DNA of 64,000 bases from positions 389,989-453,988 of the forward strand of contig NZ_JAQSUW010000009.1 of NCBI RefSeq assembly GCF_028649395.1. The letters are read 5' to 3'. A program made the position numbers and the translations under genes. Positions 58,844 to 64,000 of the stretch are shown here, piece by piece. The notes under the pieces are model-generated. The model had not been told where the DNA came from and searched no databases. It was given only the letters and a program-made list of their open reading frames with translations. Numbering within the stretch: the first letter of the stretch is position 1; every line of letters starts with the position of its first letter. This DNA is from Pseudomonas sp. Gutcm_11s (GTDB lineage: Bacteria > Pseudomonadota > Gammaproteobacteria > Pseudomonadales > Pseudomonadaceae).

Positions 58844-61800
58844 TCAGTGGTCAACCTTGACGATGGCGTTGTCACCGCCAGCGATCAGCGAGTTGATCAT
58901 CTGCGACGACGTGGTGCCGAAGTCGGCGGCGGGCAGGGTGGTGTTCTCCAGGGTGATGGTGACATCCGCTGCCGCACCATGGGCGAACTCGCCATGGGTG
59001 CTGACTTCCAGGGTGGTCGAGGTACCGTTGGTCACCACGCGCAGGTAGTCGCCGATGTTGCCGTCGTTCTCGCCCTGCAGCAGGTCACGCAGATCGATGG
59101 TGTCGCGATCGGTGCCGCTGAGGGTGAAGTCCTTGATCACGTCCTTGCCGGTGTGGCCTGCCTGCCAGACGAAGGTATCGCCACCCGCACCGCCGTAGAG
59201 GATGTCGTCACCCTCGCCGCCGATGAGGATGTCCTTGCCGGCATTGCCGTAGAGGGTGTCGTTACCGGCCTTGCCTTCCAGGTGGTCGTTGCCGGCACCG
59301 CCGTTCAGCGTGTCGGCGCCGCTGCTGCCGAGGATCACATCGTCGCCACTGGTGCCGTTCAGCGTGCCGCTGCCGGTAATCGGCGTCGGTGCGGTGTAGG
59401 CGGTGTTGCCGATGTTGATGATCAGGTTGGCGGTGTCGCTGTCGCCGTCGGGCTGACTCAGGGTGTAGGTGAAGGTCTCGCTCTTGCCAACGTTGCTGTA
59501 GGTACTGTGTGGCGTGTAGGTGTACGAGCCGTTGGCGGCAATCGACAGGGTGCCGTACTGGCCGTTGATGGTGGTGTTGCCGCTGCCGGCCACATTGAAG
59601 CCGTTGACTGCGCTGATCACCGCGCCTTCCTGGCCGAGGCTGTCTACCGAGCCCCAGGCATTGGTGCTGCCGACATGGTTGTTGGTGTCGGTGAGCACGT
59701 TGCCTGCTGCTGCGGCAGCTTCGATGACCGGGTTCACCAGGGTGGTAATCAGGGCGATGTTGGTCAGGGTTGCGACGGCGTTGCCGTTGTTCCTGCTCTG
59801 GTCCAGCACGTACAGGCGGAGGCGGTAGGTGCCGGCGGCCAAGTTGCTGATGGTATTGTTGCTGTCCAGGGTGACATAGCTTCCGGTCGTCCAGGTGCCG
59901 TTGGAGTTTTGCGTCTCCAGCGCGTACCGGAAGGTGTCGCTGCCATTTCCAGTAAGGTTGGCGCTGAAGGTGATGGAGCCCGTGCCGCCGGAGACAGTCA
60001 TTGTCCCGCTGGTTACTACTGTGGAGCCCTGGTTGGGAGTGGTGTCGCTCGACGAGTTGCGCACATCGGATACCGAGAACCCGGCAACATCCGTTCTATC
60101 GATGGTCCGCTGAGTCAGTACCGCCTGGGCGAAGTTGTCATTCGCCACCGGGGTAGAGTCTTTGTCCGCCTGCAGGTTGATGGTCAGCGTACTGTTGAAG
60201 GTATCGCCGTCCTTATCACGCACGGTGTAGCTGAAGGTCGGGGCCGGTACCGCGCTGCCCGACTGGACCAGGGCATAGCCCTTCTCGTTGAGCACGAAGC
60301 GGTAGCCGCCATCGGCGCTGGTGGTCAGGGTGCCGTACTCGTTATTCAGGCTGCCCCAGGTCACGCTGGCGAAGCCATCGGCACCGGCGGTGCTGGCGAT
60401 GCTGCCCGAGATGCTCGGCATGGCCAGGGTGGTATTTAGGCTGCCGTAGATCTCGAAGGTATTTGTAGCGTTTTCATTGGTGTAGATGGTGTTGACGATA
60501 TTGCCGCTGCTGTCCTTGAAACCTTCGAGCTCGAACGAGTAGCTCTGGCCATTCAGCACCACTGTTACGTTCTGGCTGGGCAAGGTGATGATGTCCCGCG
60601 CAGACGGTGCACTGGCGTCGTTACCATTTGGCGTCTCGGTGTGATCGAGCAGCACGGTGAATGGAACATTCACTACGGTTCCGTTGATCACCACATCCAT
60701 GGTCATGGTCATGGTGATGGTGTCCAGCGAGGCGATAGAGCTGCTTACCGGTCGGTTGACGTGGGAGAAGTCCGCCAGCTTGAACAGCGATCCCGCGGTG
60801 ATCACTTGGCCAGTGCTAGTAGCTAGGGCTGCATTATCCACTAGCTCATAGCCGCTACCGCTGGTACCGCCCCAATAGATGGCGTCAACGTTGCTGTCAG
60901 TATCCCGGTTGATCGGCGTCGGGCTACCGGAGCCTGAGTCGAAGGTTGCCCCAGTCCAGCCGCCTTGCAGGTTCTTGATGATGATGGTGTCGACCGGCAC
61001 CTCGAGAGTGCGCACGATGGCACCGCTCGGCATATCGTCCTCGACGCCCACGGTCAGCGTGCTGGTGGCGGTTTTTGCGCCGTCACTGACGGTCACGCCA
61101 ATGCCGAGCGAGAGTACGTCCTCGACGCCGGCGCTGCCGTGATCCAGCGGCTTCGACAGGGTGACAGTGTAGTTGCCGTTGTTGTCGATGCTGACGCGGA
61201 TGGCTTCATTGGCCGCGCTTGCGGTGCCGACATAACCGATCAACAGGCCGGTGCCCGCACCGCTCCAGGTGATGCTCTGGCCGCCGGAAGTCACGGCGGT
61301 GGTCGGCGCACTCAGGGTGACGGTGAGCGAGCTGCTGTCCGAGTCCTGAACCGACATCTGGCCGGAGAAGGTGGTGGAGTTGGTGGTGTCCGAGGTGCCT
61401 GTAGTATCGGCACGACCACCTGCCAGACCCTCTTCGGATACCCGCGCACTGCTGGCCGAGATGGTCGGCGCATCGTTCTGGCCGGTGACCCGGATGCTCA
61501 GGGTGGCCGTGTCGATACCGCCTTTGCTGTCAGAGACGGTGTAGGTGAAGCTGTCGGTGACAGTCGTGCCGGTGGGCACGCTGTTGGCGTTGTTGGCCAC
61601 GTAGGTATACGAGCCATCGGTGTTGAGGGTCAGGGTGCCGTAGGTGCCGTTCAGCGAGCTGCCGACGGAGCCGGCAGTACCGGTGCCGGTTTCAGCACCG
61701 GTGCGGATAGCGGAGATGGTCAGAGCATCACCATCGATGTCGCTATCGCGGCCAGTACCCTGGATCACGCCATTGGCGGCAGTCACGGTCAGGGTCGCGT

Positions 61801-64000
61801 CTTCGTTGACCGCGCCGCTGTCATCGACGGCGACCGGAGCATCGTTCTGGCCGGTGACGGTGATGGTCAGGGTCGCAGTGTCGTTGCCGCCTTTGCCGTC
61901 GGACACGGTGTAGGTAAAGGTGTCGGTGCCGGTAGTGCCCTGGGCCAGACGATCAGCGTTGTTGGCCACGTAGGTGTACGAGCCGTTGGCGTTGAGGGTC
62001 AGGGTGCCGTAGGTGCCGGTCAGCGCACTGCCGACAGTGCCGGCGGTGCCGGTGCCACCTTCGGTACCAGTGCGGATGGCGGAGATGGACAGGGTATCGC
62101 CGTCGACATCGGTATCGCGGCCAAGACCGGAGATCACACCATCGGCGACGGGGACGGTCAGGGTGGCATTTTCGTTGACGGCACCGCTGTCATTGACCGC
62201 GACCGGCGCATCGTTCTGGCCAGTGACGGTAATGGTCAGGGTGGCGGTGTCGAGGCCGCCTTTGTTGTCCGATACGGTGTAGGTGAAGGTGTCAGTGGCG
62301 GTCACGCCCTGAGCCAGACGATCAGCGTTGTTGGCCACGTAGGTGTACGAGCCGTTGGCGTTGAGGGTCAGGGTACCGTAGGTACCGGTCAGCGCACTGC
62401 CGACAGTGCCGGCGGTGCCGGTACCGCCTTCGCTGCCGGTGCGGATGGCGGAGACGATCAGGCTATCGCCATCGACATCGGTATCACGGCCAACGCCAGC
62501 GATCACACCATTGGCGACGGGGACGGTCAGGCTGGCGTTCTCGTTGACCGCGCCGCTGTCGTCGACGGCCACCGGTGCATCGTTCTGACCGGTGACGGTG
62601 ATGGTCAGGGTCGCGGTGTCGTTACCACCTTTGCCGTCGGACACGGTGTAGGTGAACGTGTCGGTGGCGGTCACACCCTGGGCCAGACGATCGGCGTTGT
62701 TGGCCACGTAGGTGTACGAGCCGTTGGCGTTGAGCGTCAGGGTGCCGTAGGTGCCGGTCAGCGCGCTGCCAACGGTGCCAGCAGTGCCGCTGCCACTTTC
62801 GGTACCGGTGCGGATGGCGGAGACGGTCAGGCTATCGCCGTCGACATCGGTATCGCGGCCAACGCCAGCGATCACACCATCGGCGACGGGGACGGTCAGG
62901 ATGGCATTTTCGTTGACCGCACCGCTGTCGTTGACTGCGACCGGCGCATCGTTCAGGCCGGTGACGGTGATGGTCAGGGTGGCGGTGTCGATACCACCTT
63001 TGCCGTCGGACACGGTGTAGGTGAACACGTCGCTGCCGGTAGTACCCAGGGCCAGACGATCGGCGTTGTTGGCTGCGTAGGTATACGAGCCGTTGGCGTT
63101 GAGGGTCAGGGTGCCGTAAGTGCCGGTCAGCGAGCTGCCCACGGTGCCGGCGGTGCCGGTGCCGTTTTCGGCGCCGGTACGGATGGCGGTGACGGTCAGG
63201 GTATCGCCATCGACATCGGTATCGCGGCCAAGGCCGGCGATCACGCCGTTGGCGGTAGTGACGGTCAGGCTGGCGTTCTCGTTGACGGAGCCACTGTCAT
63301 CGGAGGCTACCGGTGCGTCGTTCACCGCGTTGACGTTCACGGTGACGGTGGCGGTACTGGTGCCGCCGTGACCATCGGAGATGGTGTAGGTGAACGTGGC
63401 CGGGCCGTAGTAGTTGGCCGTCGGTGTGAAGGTAACGGTGCTGCCATCGGAGCTGAGCGAGACGGTACCATGGCTCGGGTTGCCGACGCTGATGATTTTC
63501 AGGCTGTCGCCGTCTGCGTCGCTGTCGTTACCCAGCAGGGTACCCGCCGAAATATTCAGGGACGTGTCTTCCGCGGTCACCAGCGCAGAGTTGGCCGGCT
63601 GCGGGGAGAACTTGTCCAGCGTCTGGTAGGCGCCGCCATTGAAACTCAGGGTCGGTTGCAGCACGGCCTGGCCGCCCTGATCCCAGTAGATGATCTCGAT
63701 GGTGTGGTAGCCCGACTCGCTGATGGTGAAGGCACCACCGTTGGAGTTAGGCGACTGGTTGCCGTCGAAGCTGGCGACGACCACGCCATCGATGGCGATG
63801 CTGTAGCCGTCGTCGGCACGTACCTGGAACTGGTAGCTACCGGCCTGCAGTTGCACGGTGCCGTTCAGGCGAATGATGGCATCGCTGCTGTTTTCCGGAT
63901 CTACGCCATTCAGCGAATTGGCGTCCGAGCCCAGGAAGGTCTGCAGGTTGTGGTTGCCACCGAGGTCGCCACCACTCAACGAGTAGTTGATGTTGTTGGC
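58844..64000 (-). CDS. Large RTX/type I secreted adhesin, C-terminal part (LapA/BapA-like; truncated by window edge)
   Basis: The frame stays open to the right edge, so the N-terminus, which would carry the retention module and LapG site, is missing. In order come a PA14-like lectin domain (SYQFQVRADDGYSIAIDGVV, SESGYHTIEIIYWDQGGQAV) and a cadherin/VCBS-type repeat (TVSLSSDGSTVTFTPTANYY). Five 123-residue repeats and a non-repetitive region of about 550 residues follow, then RTX nonapeptides (GGAGNDHLEGKAGNDTLYGN, GGEGDDILYGGAGGDTFVWQ) and a type I C-terminal signal. Neighbouring lapG/lapD make this a probable biofilm adhesin. The type I exporter is not in the window. Confidence 0.9.
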   Translation of the reverse strand, partial: ANNINYSLSGGDLGGNHNLQTFLGSDANSLNGVDPENSSDAIIRLNGTVQLQAGSYQFQVRADDGYSIAIDGVVVASFDGNQSPNSNGGAFTISESGYHTIEIIYWDQGGQAVLQPTLSFNGGAYQTLDKFSPQPANSALVTAEDTSLNISAGTLLGNDSDADGDSLKIISVGNPSHGTVSLSSDGSTVTFTPTANYYGPATFTYTISDGHGGTSTATVTVNVNAVNDAPVASDDSGSVNENASLTVTTANGVIAGLGRDTDVDGDTLTVTAIRTGAENGTGTAGTVGSSLTGTYGTLTLNANGSYTYAANNADRLALGTTGSDVFTYTVSDGKGGIDTATLTITVTGLNDAPVAVNDSGAVNENAILTVPVADGVIAGVGRDTDVDGDSLTVSAIRTGTESGSGTAGTVGSALTGTYGTLTLNANGSYTYVANNADRLAQGVTATDTFTYTVSDGKGGNDTATLTITVTGQNDAPVAVDDSGAVNENASLTVPVANGVIAGVGRDTDVDGDSLIVSAIRTGSEGGTGTAGTVGSALTGTYGTLTLNANGSYTYVANNADRLAQGVTATDTFTYTVSDNKGGLDTATLTITVTGQNDAPVAVNDSGAVNENATLTVPVADGVISGLGRDTDVDGDTLSISAIRTGTEGGTGTAGTVGSALTGTYGTLTLNANGSYTYVANNADRLAQGTTGTDTFTYTVSDGKGGNDTATLTITVTGQNDAPVAVDDSGAVNEDATLTVTAANGVIQGTGRDSDIDGDALTISAIRTGAETGTGTAGSVGSSLNGTYGTLTLNTDGSYTYVANNANSVPTGTTVTDSFTYTVSDSKGGIDTATLSIRVTGQNDAPTISASSARVSEEGLAGGRADTTGTSDTTNSTTFSGQMSVQDSDSSSLTVTLSAPTTAVTSGGQSITWSGAGTGLLIGYVGTASAANEAIRVSIDNNGNYTVTLSKPLDHGSAGVEDVLSLGIGVTVSDGAKTATSTLTVGVEDDMPSGAIVRTLEVPVDTIIIKNLQGGWTGATFDSGSGSPTPINRDTDSNVDAIYWGGTSGSGYELVDNAALATSTGQVITAGSLFKLADFSHVNRPVSSSIASLDTITMTMTMDVVINGTVVNVPFTVLLDHTETPNGNDASAPSARDIITLPSQNVTVVLNGQSYSFELEGFKDSSGNIVNTIYTNENATNTFEIYGSLNTTLAMPSISGSIASTAGADGFASVTWGSLNNEYGTLTTSADGGYRFVLNEKGYALVQSGSAVPAPTFSYTVRDKDGDTFNSTLTINLQADKDSTPVANDNFAQAVLTQRTIDRTDVAGFSVSDVRNSSSDTTPNQGSTVVTSGTMTVSGGTGSITFSANLTGNGSDTFRYALETQNSNGTWTTGSYVTLDSNNTISNLAAGTYRLRLYVLDQSRNNGNAVATLTNIALITTLVNPVIEAAAAAGNVLTDTNNHVGSTNAWGSVDSLGQEGAVISAVNGFNVAGSGNTTINGQYGTLSIAANGSYTYTPHSTYSNVGKSETFTYTLSQPDGDSDTANLIINIGNTAYTAPTPITGSGTLNGTSGDDVILGSSGADTLNGGAGNDHLEGKAGNDTLYGNAGKDILIGGEGDDILYGGAGGDTFVWQAGHTGKDVIKDFTLSGTDRDTIDLRDLLQGENDGNIGDYLRVVTNGTSTTLEVSTHGEFAHGAAADVTITLENTTLPAADFGTTSSQMINSLIAGGDNAIVKVDH
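61472..63316 (-). repeat. Five tandem 369-bp repeats in the adhesin
   Basis: Each unit encodes 123 residues beginning APVA(S/V)(D/N)DSG and ending VTG(L/Q)ND, with shared GRDTDVDGD, GTYGTLTLNANGSYTY and TFTYTVSDGKGG blocks. Units two to four are nearly identical; the fifth (lowest coordinates) is the most diverged. Such arrays expand and contract by recombination and are hard to assemble from short reads. Confidence 0.93.

Noticed and set aside
58838..60439. Long plus-strand open frame of 533 codons
   Set aside because: It is the antisense of the adhesin gene; repeats and GC-rich codons leave the opposite strand open. No ribosome site or domain.
61472..63316. Regular repeats considered as a CRISPR array
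   Set aside because: Units are 369 bp, coding, in frame and without spacers.

Overview
The window is a GC-rich gammaproteobacterial chromosome segment, most likely from Pseudomonas in the broad sense. This is inferred from the gene set: a PhaG-type acyltransferase, the LapG/LapD adhesion switch, a bacterial FAN1 nuclease beside a helicase-nuclease, and a guanidine-I riboswitch operon. There is no insertion sequence, phage, CRISPR array or rRNA. One tRNA (Gly, anticodon CCC) is present.

Region 1 (1-24101) is a compact flagellar cluster of the lateral (secondary, Laf / Flag-2) type rather than the usual Pseudomonas polar layout. It reads fliG(partial)-H-I-J-flgM-flgN, then fliD-S-T-K-L-fliA(lafS)-motA(lafT)-motB(lafU). 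On the opposite strand follow a membrane-bound ToxR/CadC-type regulator with a small membrane partner, one flagellin (lafA) and flgA. The divergent flgB-C-D-E-F-G-H-I-J-K-L and a lafW-like gene complete it. The sigma-28 factor and its own stators sit inside the structural operon, as in Vibrio, Aeromonas and E. coli Flag-2 lateral systems. Matches to the sigma-54 -24/-12 pattern precede fliD and flgB. The export apparatus, basal ring and the expected sigma-54 activator would lie left of the window.

Region 2 (24085-45390) is mixed. It holds a YddG-type exporter, a 1331-residue autotransporter, a DUF1398 protein and an unusual response-regulator/kinase fusion lacking both canonical phospho-acceptors. 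Then come a sirtuin, an Lrp/AsnC regulator, a small hydrolase, a lipoprotein, TerC with a structured leader, and a helicase-nuclease/FAN1 repair pair. The region ends with small proteins, tRNA-Gly, phaG, rsuA, a CWC protein, a diguanylate cyclase and a DUF4824/DUF2157 pair.

Region 3 (45430-54926, minus strand) is a guanidine uptake and assimilation locus: two periplasmic binding proteins, permease, ATPase, two DUF1989 carboxyguanidine-deiminase subunits and a urea-carboxylase-family guanidine carboxylase. Each binding-protein gene has its own guanidine-I (ykkC) riboswitch and, upstream of it, a sigma-54 promoter-like element and an NtrC-like dyad. This suggests AND-type control by nitrogen status and guanidine. 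Allophanate hydrolase, needed to finish the pathway, is not in the window.

Region 4 (55159-64000) holds a Tyr/Arg/His/Asp-rich lipoprotein, lapG and lapD (periplasmic protease and its c-di-GMP-controlled inhibitor), a small conserved protein, and the C-terminal 1.7 kb-codon part of a large RTX/type I secreted adhesin. The adhesin has a PA14-like domain, five 123-residue repeats and a GGxGxD block, and is a likely client of LapG/LapD.
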